Shown: in pieces, positions 1-6,325 of the stretch
How the letters are laid out: the number at the start of each line of letters is the position of its first letter
How positions within the stretch are numbered: position 1 is the stretch's first letter
NCBI GenBank assembly: GCA_937906355.1
Contig: CALCWF010000161.1
Coordinates: 1 to 9,327, forward strand
Direction: 5' to 3'
DNA from: an uncultured Rickettsiales bacterium
Lineage (GTDB): Bacteria > Pseudomonadota > Alphaproteobacteria > Rickettsiales > Deianiraeaceae
Length of the DNA: 9,327 bases
Notes under the pieces: model-generated
Database searches by the model: none
What the model was told of the DNA's origin: nothing
Seen by the model: only the letters and a program-made list of their open reading frames with translations
Position numbers and translations under genes: made by a program

Positions 1-30
1 ACATCTAATCTCGAAACATCTAATTTCAAA
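1..30 (+). repeat. 15-bp tandem repeat inside CDS
   Basis: Two imperfect 15-bp copies (ACATCTAATCTCGAA and ACATCTAATTTCAAA) encode TSNLE and TSNFK. The array may continue upstream of the window, so its true copy number is unknown. Confidence 0.6.
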
Positions 31-2133
31 AAAGATATAGCTAAGGCCATAGAACAGTCGTTAGTTACGAATATAAAAGAGCAACAGGAGATTCTCAAAT
101 ATTACAAACAACAACGAAGATTGTCCCGACAACAAAATAAGTCTAACGTAGTTAATAATAATACACCTAATACCAATCTTTGCAATATACCTGATACCAA
201 TCTTTGCAATTCTAATCAGAGTAAAACTGGTGGCTACCGTAATACTAATTTTAGTAATCGCCAACGTAATAATAGTGCCATCTACAACAACATGGTCTGC
301 GAAGGTGAGTTGATGCAAGTGGTAAAAAAGTATTTTGCTGTAAAATACGACGAGGAGAATAAGAGCTTTTCCGAAGATAAGGAGAGAGGGCGAATAATTG
401 ATCAAATACTCAAAGACTCAGTTGACCCAGTTAGCAAACAAACAGTAAACATTCTTGCTAATAGAGACAACAAGGAGGTTGACAGTGATTACACAAATTA
501 TTGCTGGGTTTATTCAGGATTGATGCCATTAGCACAGATTGAACCTTTAAATCTTGTTGTCGAAAAGACAGCTTCTATGAGGAAGTTTAAAGCCTATGGG
601 TCGGATACAGCAAATAGACCTGTTGATGCAACTACTGCAATGAGTAAGATAAAAGAGGTTAATGAGCGTTTGGATAAAATTAGAAAAGATAAAAAAGGTG
701 ATTTTGAAAAAATAATTAATGAAACGAAAGGGAAGCATGAAGAACGTGATAAGGCTCTTGCGAAGTTATATGATGATGACAAGTATGGCTTGCTGTCGAC
801 AATTGGGGAGCTTGGTTTTGAAAAGTGCACAAATTCGAACGATACCGTGAAGAATGTCGCAAAGATCAATTTGTTTATGGCTTATTATAGCTTGATTCAA
901 GGCGCCAAAAACAATCAAAGAACTGCAGAAGAGGCAGACAGTTATATGATAGAATTCAAAAAAGCCTATACAAACTATAAAGCATTCTGTGAATATGGCT
1001 TTAACTTGAATTTCCAAGGTGGTAGCGATGAGGTGGGTGGCTCGTTCGGCAATGCGACTAATGTTTTTTATACAATGAAATCATTGCTTGACGAGATGTG
1101 TGTAATTCCTATCTTGTCGTTTCTTGCCGGCGTATTTAGCAGAAACACTGAACGTCGGAAAGATGAAGCACCTTTCCAATTTACTGGGCTGGAAGCAATT
1201 TGCAATAATGTAGAAAGTGGTAAGTTTAAGACCGAAGTTGACGAAAATATTGTTTCCCCTCTCAATAAGGTCGATAATTGTGTAAAATCGATTTTAGAAA
1301 ACTCAGAATTGAAAAAACTTATTTGTGCAAAAAGAGAAGCATTTAGTAAAGCAATTAAGGACATTGTTTATGATACGGAGGAAGGTTTTGAAGAAGGGAA
1401 ACAAGAGGAACAAGTGGAAAAAGAAACAAAACTAAGCGGTAGACTCAAAGAGAGTTTGACACGTATTGTTGATAGTGAAAACTTGAATACTGTTGTCTCC
1501 AAAATAGTTGAAATAGTAAAGGAACGGTTTAAACAGACAGATGAAAATGGCAATCAAATAGCCTATGTTCCAGCTTATTTATGTATCTCGACTATCATTA
1601 GTAGTGGCACTAACTTGACAGATGAAAAATATCAGTCTGACGCTCCAAAAGAGATTGATCTTGGTAAGAATGAAAATGACAAGAATAGAGAAATGTCATT
1701 GGTGGGGGAGATTCTTCATGAGGACGATCACTTTTCATACTGTGCGTCCATTAACAGCGGGATTGGTAAAAAAAGATATAGTAATGGTGAATCTTTTGAT
1801 GGTATTAAAGGACGTAATAAGACTGATAGAAATATCGTGGACGTAAAAACCAACACTTTGTGCTCGATTTATATTAATAAAGAACTGGCAACCATAGAGG
1901 GGAAGATTAAATTATTAGATCTTTTGAGTAATAAATATGTTACTCGTGAATGTTGCAACGGTATTATTACTGACAATGAACGTATCAAAGTGATTGCTAC
2001 AGATAAAATGGATGATAGTAAGAAAGCTGCTTATAAAAAATACATTGGTGAGAAAGAAATAGGTATGGGAACAACACTTGGTGCAAAGGACAAGGATAAG
2101 AAGTGTAATAATGTGCGGAAGGATGTCGGATGA
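1..2133 (+). CDS. Large protein of unknown function, 5' end outside window
   Basis: The reading frame is open from base 1, so the gene starts upstream and 710 codons are visible before TGA. The TTG at 121 and the ATG at 292 are not needed as starts. I do not recognise the family. Visible features, by window codon: a tandem TSNLE/TSNFK repeat (1-10); an Asn/Gln-rich, probably disordered stretch to about codon 97 with an 8-residue repeat (PNTNLCNI, PDTNLCNS); a charged, probably helical segment encoded at about 630-775; a moderately hydrophobic stretch near 1095-1140 (CVIPILSFLAGVF) too weak to call transmembrane; an acidic Glu-rich patch near 1375-1430; and a Lys-rich C-terminal tail. No signal peptide can be judged because the N-terminus is missing. 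Coding is well supported by the uninterrupted 2.1-kb frame in AT-rich DNA. A secreted effector is possible, given virB8 in the same window, but this is speculative. Confidence 0.85.
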   Translation, partial: TSNLETSNFKKDIAKAIEQSLVTNIKEQQEILKYYKQQRRLSRQQNKSNVVNNNTPNTNLCNIPDTNLCNSNQSKTGGYRNTNFSNRQRNNSAIYNNMVCEGELMQVVKKYFAVKYDEENKSFSEDKERGRIIDQILKDSVDPVSKQTVNILANRDNKEVDSDYTNYCWVYSGLMPLAQIEPLNLVVEKTASMRKFKAYGSDTANRPVDATTAMSKIKEVNERLDKIRKDKKGDFEKIINETKGKHEERDKALAKLYDDDKYGLLSTIGELGFEKCTNSNDTVKNVAKINLFMAYYSLIQGAKNNQRTAEEADSYMIEFKKAYTNYKAFCEYGFNLNFQGGSDEVGGSFGNATNVFYTMKSLLDEMCVIPILSFLAGVFSRNTERRKDEAPFQFTGLEAICNNVESGKFKTEVDENIVSPLNKVDNCVKSILENSELKKLICAKREAFSKAIKDIVYDTEEGFEEGKQEEQVEKETKLSGRLKESLTRIVDSENLNTVVSKIVEIVKERFKQTDENGNQIAYVPAYLCISTIISSGTNLTDEKYQSDAPKEIDLGKNENDKNREMSLVGEILHEDDHFSYCASINSGIGKKRYSNGESFDGIKGRNKTDRNIVDVKTNTLCSIYINKELATIEGKIKLLDLLSNKYVTRECCNGIITDNERIKVIATDKMDDSKKAAYKKYIGEKEIGMGTTLGAKDKDKKCNNVRKDVG
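166..213 (+). repeat. 24-bp tandem repeat inside CDS
   Basis: Two adjacent 24-bp units differ mainly at one internal base and in the last three bases. They share the core ATACCAATCTTTGCAAT and encode PNTNLCNI and PDTNLCNS. The period is a multiple of three, so copy-number change would keep the frame and alter only the length of the Asn-rich N-terminal region. Confidence 0.85.
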
Positions 2134-2193
2134 CGATTACCGATAGATTAGGAGTTGCGATGATCGAAAGTCGCTTCTTGCAAATAAAAAGTC

Positions 2194-2217
2194 ATGATAG
2201 ATGTAAGATGCTATCAT
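2194..2217 (+). other. Small hairpin between CDS and tRNA-Trp
   Basis: ATGATAG (2194-2200) and CTATCAT (2211-2217) form a perfect 7-bp stem with a 10-nt loop, ending 20 nt before the tRNA. It has no following T-run and is AT-rich, so it is not a convincing terminator. It could be a processing or pausing element, or chance. Confidence 0.3.
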
Positions 2218-2237
2218 TGTGTTGTGATAGTAAGCGA

Positions 2238-2310
2238 AGGGGTATAGCTCAGTTGGTAGAGTCGCGGTCTCCAAAACCGTCGGTCGTGGGTTCGAGTCCT
2301 ACTGCCCCTG
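2238..2310 (+). tRNA. trnW: tRNA-Trp (anticodon CCA)
   Basis: A full cloverleaf can be drawn. The acceptor stem AGGGGTA pairs with TGCCCCT (one T-G pair). The D arm is GCTC/GAGT. The anticodon stem GCGGT/ACCGT encloses the 7-nt loop CTCCAAA with anticodon CCA at 2271-2273. The variable region is 5 nt, and the T arm GTGGG/CCTAC encloses TTCGAGT. The discriminator is G2310, as usual for bacterial tRNA-Trp. The 3' CCA is not encoded (CAG follows), so it must be added by nucleotidyltransferase. CCA reads only UGG, consistent with UGA acting as stop in the neighbouring gene. I see no strong promoter just upstream and no clear terminator after it. Confidence 0.97.
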
Positions 2311-2501
2311 CAGTTGTGTATTGAAATCTTTACGGTGAATTTCGCTCTGTGGCACAAGACTTTGTCATTCCTGTAATGATTAAATCACGGCACATTCGGC
2401 TTCTATTGAGATTGAGAAACATATTATTATTAACTCACTATTATAACTGATTATATTTTATCTTATTTCATTGTTTCATGAGAGTAAATTAATGAATATT
2501 C

Positions 2502-2521
2502 GTGAGTAATTGTGAGTAATT
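2502..2521 (+). repeat. 10-bp tandem direct repeat
   Basis: GTGAGTAATT occurs twice back to back in the gap between tRNA-Trp and the NDK gene. Its role is unknown; it may be a binding-site pair or simple slippage. Confidence 0.6.
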
Positions 2522-2578
2522 GCACTTGCGGAGAGTTCAATTCGTGTTTGCCTTTTCTCTCTGCGTCGAAGCTATTAC

Positions 2579-2640
2579 GTTGACATTATATAATAATATT
2601 GTGTTTGATTATGTTTGATTTTTTTTGATAAAATGTCAAC
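2579..2640. promoter_or_regulatory. 13-bp inverted repeat upstream of the NDK gene, with candidate promoter
   Basis: GTTGACATTATAT (2579-2591) and ATAAAATGTCAAC (2628-2640) are inverted copies matching at 12 of 13 positions, including a perfect 9-bp outer part. They enclose 36 bases with the near-repeats TGTTTGATT, TGTTTGATT and TTTTTTGAT. The left arm holds a perfect -35 hexamer TTGACA (2580-2585). A poor -10 (TTTGAT, 2604-2609) follows at 18-bp spacing. It could be a promoter with a looped or dimeric operator, or an RNA stem-loop. The pairing is seen; the function is inferred. Confidence 0.4.
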
Positions 2641-2748
2641 AAGACTCTGAGTCGAGGAGAACGAGAAATAGTTAAAAAAATGAGAAAAATAGCCTGAAAA
2701 TCGAAAAATACTTGAAATATAAAACACTAATTTTGTAATTCATTGTAA

Positions 2749-3216
2749 ATGAGGAAAATAACTTTCATCGTAACATGTCTATATCTATGTATCGGTGCAT
2801 TTAATAGTGTGATTGCCGGTACGAAAAAGCAGAAAACTTTTGGCATGATAAAGCCGAGTGGTATTGCGAGGACGAATGAGATTAAAAATATAATTACATC
2901 GTATAAGTTAAAGCTGCTAAGTAGTAAAAGAATCACTTTAACAGAAAAACAATTTGCTGATCTATATGTGATGCATAAAGGCAAACCTTTTTACAAAGAG
3001 TTGCACGATGCGATGGTTGGAAAGGAGGTCGAAGTTATGATTATATATGGTGACGATGCCGTCAGCAAGTATCGCGATGCGGTCGTCGACATTCGTTCAA
3101 AGTATGCGTTGAATAAGACAGAAAATGCCGTTCATGGCTCTGACTCGGAAAAAAGAGCAAAGAAAGAGATTTGCATATTCTTTAATTGCAATCGTAAAAA
3201 GGCGAAGAGTAAATAG
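2749..3216 (+). CDS. Exported nucleoside diphosphate kinase homologue with shortened Kpn loop
   Basis: NDKs move the terminal phosphate of NTPs to NDPs through a phosphohistidine. This 155-residue protein carries the family landmarks: MIKPSG (K35), YVMHKGKPFY (73-82), R109, R116, N126, and the active-site signature NAVHGSDS with the catalytic His at H129. Two features are unusual. Residues 1-23 form a Sec signal peptide (RK, hydrophobic ITFIVTCLYLCIGAF, then VIA before the probable cut after A23), whereas classical NDKs are cytosolic. Between R109 and R116 about ten residues are missing relative to E. coli Ndk, removing the GATNP part of the Kpn loop and its conserved Thr. The mature part has only two cysteines (C142, C147), which could form a disulfide, and a basic tail. 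An in-frame TAA directly precedes the ATG, which fixes the start. No Shine-Dalgarno is seen. Family membership is firm; enzyme activity after the loop deletion is uncertain. Converges with lolC. Confidence 0.85.
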   Translation: MRKITFIVTCLYLCIGAFNSVIAGTKKQKTFGMIKPSGIARTNEIKNIITSYKLKLLSSKRITLTEKQFADLYVMHKGKPFYKELHDAMVGKEVEVMIIYGDDAVSKYRDAVVDIRSKYALNKTENAVHGSDSEKRAKKEICIFFNCNRKKAKSK

Positions 3217-3337
3217 TTCCGATTTTCTTCATTATTATCATTCCTGCTTTATTATGTCTCGTTAAGTGGCAAGGTAACTATACAGCGTGCGTGTTTTAGA
3301 TTATATTGTTGTATGCATGTGTGATTAGTTTATTCGT

Positions 3338-3352
3338 TTGCTTGATTAGCAA
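3338..3352 (+). terminator. Weak hairpin between converging NDK and lolC genes
   Basis: TTGCT and AGCAA form a 5-bp stem with a 5-nt loop in the 163-bp convergent gap. The sequence after it is only moderately T-rich on either strand. It is the best terminator-like element I found there, but it is weak. Confidence 0.2.
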
Positions 3353-3379
3353 CTTATTTAAATTATATCATTTAGATTC

Positions 3380-4651
3380 TTAATTATTTCTCAGAACTCT
3401 AATAACGTTTATCTTTGTATTTCTAACTATCGAAATAGTTATACACAGCAGGGCGATAACGAAGGCGAATATGTTGATATATACAACATCACTTATCATT
3501 AACCTACTTGGTAGATTTGTTAGGAAATAAACAGAAGCATCGAATAATTTGACATTGAATAGATGTTCTAGAAAGAGTCTTATTTTATCGACGTTAAGTG
3601 CAAAAGATAGCCCGAATATGTTGCCACATATTATGCCAATTGATGAGATTATCAATCCAACTATAAAGAATATACAACGAATATCTTCATTTGGTAGACC
3701 GTGAGCTTTCAAGATAGCGATCTCACGTTCCTTTGACTTTATCATCATGCGAATTACGGCGAAGATTGCAAACATCGACACAACGACAAATAGCCCTAGA
3801 ATTAGCGACATTACATTTGACTCAATCTTCAACGCATGCAATAGCGCGTCGTTCTCTTGTTTCCAGTCGGTTAGATAGAATTCATTGTTCACGGTATTTC
3901 TAAGTGAGTTGATGTTTTTTTCGATTGTGCTAATGTTATTTGGATTGTGCGTTATTATTTCAAAATAGCTAGCACTATCTTTGAGATTGAATATTGTCTG
4001 TGCAGATTTAAACGGAATCATTGCCATATAAGAGTTATATTGTTGAGACTGTGCGTCGAATAGACCGATGACTTTCAGACGAACTTGTCTTGGTATTGCA
4101 CCAAATATCGTTGTTGAGACTATTGGAACGACGAGATTGACGATGTCGCCAACTTTTGCGTTTATCTGATAGGCCATATCTTTACCTAATATTATGTCAT
4201 ATCCGTTGAATTTATTTAGATCGACCGTTAGCATTTTTGATAGCTCTACGTTGTTTCTTATATCTTCCGCTGATATTCCTTTTATAAAAACACCCATTGA
4301 GTTATCTCTATTGACTATCATCCCACTTCCATTTATGACAGGAAAGACGCATTTGACACCGTTGATTTCTGCGATTGTAGATTGAAATTTTCGTAAATTA
4401 TCTATCTTACCATTCTCAAATTTGCCTTCTATATTATAGATCGAGATATGCGGACTGAGACCTAAAATTTTGTTTATTAGTTCGGCACTAAAACCATTCA
4501 TCACGGACGTAACTATTATTAGCACAGCAACGCTTATCGCAACAGCAAGCATTGACATCAAAACGCCTATGCTTGGTAGCACGCTCTTATGACGATGAAG
4601 AAAACGTAAGCTGAAAAATAAAATGATATTTTGTTGAAAAATACGACGCAT
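3380..4651 (-). CDS. lolC: LolC/LolE family lipoprotein-releasing ABC transporter permease
   Basis: The protein is an inner-membrane subunit of the LolCDE complex, which extracts mature lipoproteins from the inner membrane and passes them to the periplasmic carrier LolA. Its 423 residues match the family length. It has the expected plan: a short cytoplasmic start with SLRFLHRHK, TM1 at about 25-52, a periplasmic domain of roughly 225 residues, TM2 at about 279-303, the cytoplasmic coupling segment KSKEREIAILKAHG (304-317), TM3 at about 326-350 and TM4 at about 388-410. KEREIAILKAHG is a hallmark of the FtsX/LolC-like permease fold. LolC and LolE are close paralogues, and many alphaproteobacteria have a single permease acting as a homodimer, so the lolC symbol is provisional. 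The ATPase partner LolD is not in the window. It lies downstream of the R-M module on the same strand, 173 bp away, and converges with the NDK gene. Confidence 0.9.
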   Translation of the reverse strand: MRRIFQQNIILFFSLRFLHRHKSVLPSIGVLMSMLAVAISVAVLIIVTSVMNGFSAELINKILGLSPHISIYNIEGKFENGKIDNLRKFQSTIAEINGVKCVFPVINGSGMIVNRDNSMGVFIKGISAEDIRNNVELSKMLTVDLNKFNGYDIILGKDMAYQINAKVGDIVNLVVPIVSTTIFGAIPRQVRLKVIGLFDAQSQQYNSYMAMIPFKSAQTIFNLKDSASYFEIITHNPNNISTIEKNINSLRNTVNNEFYLTDWKQENDALLHALKIESNVMSLILGLFVVVSMFAIFAVIRMMIKSKEREIAILKAHGLPNEDIRCIFFIVGLIISSIGIICGNIFGLSFALNVDKIRLFLEHLFNVKLFDASVYFLTNLPSRLMISDVVYINIFAFVIALLCITISIVRNTKINVIRVLRNN

Positions 4652-4666
4652 ATTGATAGTTATATG

Positions 4667-4685
4667 TTCTTCTTTTTAAGAAGAA
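4667..4685 (-). promoter_or_regulatory. Hairpin in the lolC leader
   Basis: TTCTTCTT and AAGAAGAA form a perfect 8-bp stem around a 3-nt loop, about 16 nt before the lolC start codon. As RNA it would sit close to the ribosome-binding region. It is A/T-dominated and has no downstream T-run in the direction of lolC, so it is not a good terminator for the upstream endonuclease gene. Function unknown. Confidence 0.3.
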
Positions 4686-4824
4686 AACTCTTTTAGAGAG
4701 AAGAGAATATATAAATATCAATTTATTAATGAAAGTTTACTTTTTCTACTCGTAAATAAATTCTATCTTATATAAAGTAATTAACGCAAAAGGTAGGTTA
4801 TTCTGCTATAAATTAGTAATAGTT

Positions 4825-5517
4825 TTAAGAGAGAAATCTTTTTAAACAATTTTCTAATAATTTAACGGCATTTTTAAGTTGCTCTATTCCTAACTCTTTG
4901 AAATATTTATGTATTGGTTCGTCAATTTTTCTTTCTCCTCTCAAAAATGTAAAAATATTCAAATCGACCTCTGGGAAATATGACATAATGCTATGTGTAG
5001 GTTTTGAACCATAAGTTATATTATTTAACTTACTGTAATCCCCACCTAATTGACTTTCAAGTTGAAAAAGAAAACAATGTAAATCTGGATATAACTTTTT
5101 CAACATCCAAAAATCAATCATTATTCGTTTTATCATAGCATTTTCAGTATATGCCTTACATTTTATTCCGGCGACAAATTTTCCATCAATAAAGACGTGT
5201 TTATCGATTGATAATCGATAATAATAACTATCTATATTATCAAGAATATACTTTTTAACTTCTTCATCTTTCAAATTATTTACATATTCCATTTTTATTG
5301 GTATTTTTATCTTTTTTGAATTTATCTCCAATCTATCTGTTTTCCCTCCAAGTTTTTGCCAAGTATATTTTACCAATTCTTTTGTAATATATTCTTGTAA
5401 ATGTCCTTTTATTTCTCTTATAAAACCACCATATGCTCTATCTTCTTGATTTTGTGCTTGTTTATCAACAACTTTCACAACACTATTATAAGTTTGTATG
5501 ATTTCTTCTAATGTCAT
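4825..5517 (-). CDS. Probable type II restriction endonuclease, possibly inactive
   Basis: This is a 230-residue protein directly downstream of a DNA methyltransferase, the usual place for the partner endonuclease. The core segment VFIDGKFVAGIKCKAYTENA (108-127) resembles the central strand of PD-(D/E)XK nucleases: D111 would be the first metal ligand and K121 the catalytic lysine. The residue expected to be Glu or Asp two positions before that lysine is K119 (codon AAA; GAA would give Glu). I recall related endonucleases with ECK at this point, so this copy may be inactive, but an alternative acidic residue (E125) cannot be excluded. Another recognisable-looking stretch is FQLESQLGGDYS (151-162). 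The ATG start has an A/T leader without a Shine-Dalgarno; it lies 25 bp after the methyltransferase stop. Codons are very AT-rich compared with the flanking fabI, dapF and lolC. Recognition sequence unknown. Confidence 0.65.
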   Translation of the reverse strand: MTLEEIIQTYNSVVKVVDKQAQNQEDRAYGGFIREIKGHLQEYITKELVKYTWQKLGGKTDRLEINSKKIKIPIKMEYVNNLKDEEVKKYILDNIDSYYYRLSIDKHVFIDGKFVAGIKCKAYTENAMIKRIMIDFWMLKKLYPDLHCFLFQLESQLGGDYSKLNNITYGSKPTHSIMSYFPEVDLNIFTFLRGERKIDEPIHKYFKELGIEQLKNAVKLLENCLKRFLS

Positions 5518-5530
5518 TTTATAAATAAAT

Positions 5531-5564
5531 TATTACAATCTTTTAATTATTACAATCTTTTAAT
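5531..5564 (-). repeat. Perfect 17-bp tandem duplication at the methyltransferase 3' end
   Basis: TATTACAATCTTTTAAT occurs twice with no gap (5531-5547 and 5548-5564). The inner copy contributes the last methyltransferase codons. The outer copy supplies the present stop codon (5543-5545) and the spacer before the endonuclease start. Because 17 is not a multiple of three, the duplication shifted the frame. Confidence 0.95.
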
Positions 5565-6325
5565 CTTTTTTCTGCTGTTTCACAATACTCTTTTGATATA
5601 TCAATGCCAATATATTTTCTATTAAACTTTTTTGCCACATAACTTGTCGTCCCAACTCCATTGAATGGGTCAAGTATAATGTCATTTTTGAAGGAAAAAA
5701 GTTTCAATGCTTTTTCGACAAGTTTCTCTGGAAACATTGCTGGATGACCCCATTTTTTCATATCTCTTTCTGGTGCAATAGACCATTTTGAAATTACATA
5801 TTTTTTAAAATCTTCTGCATCAATATCTATATTTTCACTTTTACCTTCTTTTTTTAAATTACCTTTACAAAATACCTCCAAAAATTCCCAGGTATATTTC
5901 ATATATGGATTTGATGGACTTTTCCAACTTCCCCAAGCAGTATATTTACAATTATAATTATTTTTTTCCCACAAAATTTCACTTTTCCAAATTAAACCTT
6001 TTTGAAAAAAATAATTACTAACCAAATGATGTGTTGGGATGTAATCAGAGAATAAAGGTTGGACATTTACAATAATTCTACCACCATATTTCAAAACCCT
6101 TATACATTCATCAAAAATTGAAAATAAAAAATCAAAATATTTTTGCCAAGTATTTGTATCATTATGATTGTCATATTCCATTCCAAAATTGTATGGTGGA
6201 GATGTAAAAATTAAATCTATGCAATTGTCTGGATACGTTTTTAATACTTTCAAACTATCGCCACAAATAATTTTGTTGTATTGTTCCGTTCTTAGTTCGT
6301 TGTTTTTCTTATTATGTATATCCAA
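5543..6325 (-). CDS. Beta-class DNA methyltransferase (N4-cytosine or N6-adenine), R-M partner
   Basis: The enzyme transfers a methyl group from S-adenosylmethionine to an exocyclic amino group of DNA, which protects host sites from the partner endonuclease. Motif order in the 260 residues is that of the beta class: catalytic motif IV TSPPYN (41-46) comes first. It is followed by a variable specificity region (about 90-190), then HPAMFPEKLVEKALKLFS (194-211), SAM-binding motif I DPFNGVGTT (219-227) and KYIGIDIS (237-244). The SPPY form is common in m4C enzymes but also occurs in m6A ones, so the base is not settled. The start appears to be TTG at 6325: an in-frame TGA lies at 6335-6337, and the first internal ATG (residue 49) falls after motif IV. 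It overlaps the end of the upstream small gene by 14 bp, which suggests coupled translation. The C-terminus was shortened by the adjacent 17-bp duplication. Strong AT bias suggests acquisition. Confidence 0.93.
   Translation of the reverse strand: MDIHNKKNNELRTEQYNKIICGDSLKVLKTYPDNCIDLIFTSPPYNFGMEYDNHNDTNTWQKYFDFLFSIFDECIRVLKYGGRIIVNVQPLFSDYIPTHHLVSNYFFQKGLIWKSEILWEKNNYNCKYTAWGSWKSPSNPYMKYTWEFLEVFCKGNLKKEGKSENIDIDAEDFKKYVISKWSIAPERDMKKWGHPAMFPEKLVEKALKLFSFKNDIILDPFNGVGTTSYVAKKFNRKYIGIDISKEYCETAEKRLKDCNN

Larger units (their letters stand above)
2311..2748. other. 438-bp intergenic region with short repeats, no gene seen
   Basis: All frames are broken by frequent stops and no RNA gene is recognised. 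It contains the 10-bp tandem repeat GTGAGTAATT at 2502-2521, a consensus -10 hexamer TATAAT at 2589-2594 without a good -35, and a TTGACA at 2580-2585 that lies within a 13-bp inverted repeat (2579-2640). The unstructured remainder may be leader DNA of the NDK gene or decayed sequence. Confidence 0.6.

Noticed and set aside
121..123. TTG as start of the large unknown gene
   Set aside because: The frame is open upstream to base 1 and shows protein-like repeats (TSNLE/TSNFK), so the real start lies outside the window.
61..405. Minus-strand ORF with hydrophobic translation opposite the large unknown gene
   Set aside because: It is the complement of an Asn/Gln/Lys-rich coding stretch, which yields Ile/Leu-rich shadows. 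The plus frame is far longer.
1717..1731. HEDDH in the large unknown protein as a zinc metalloprotease HExxH motif
   Set aside because: The middle positions are both Asp, whereas true motifs usually have uncharged residues there within a hydrophobic helix. No further supporting ligand motif is recognised. A structure prediction could reopen this.
2130..2324. Small + strand ORF whose ATG overlaps the stop of the large unknown gene (ATGA)
   Set aside because: Its C-terminal half is the translation of the tRNA-Trp gene (RGIAQLVES type), a well-known artefact, and the N-terminal half has no coding character.
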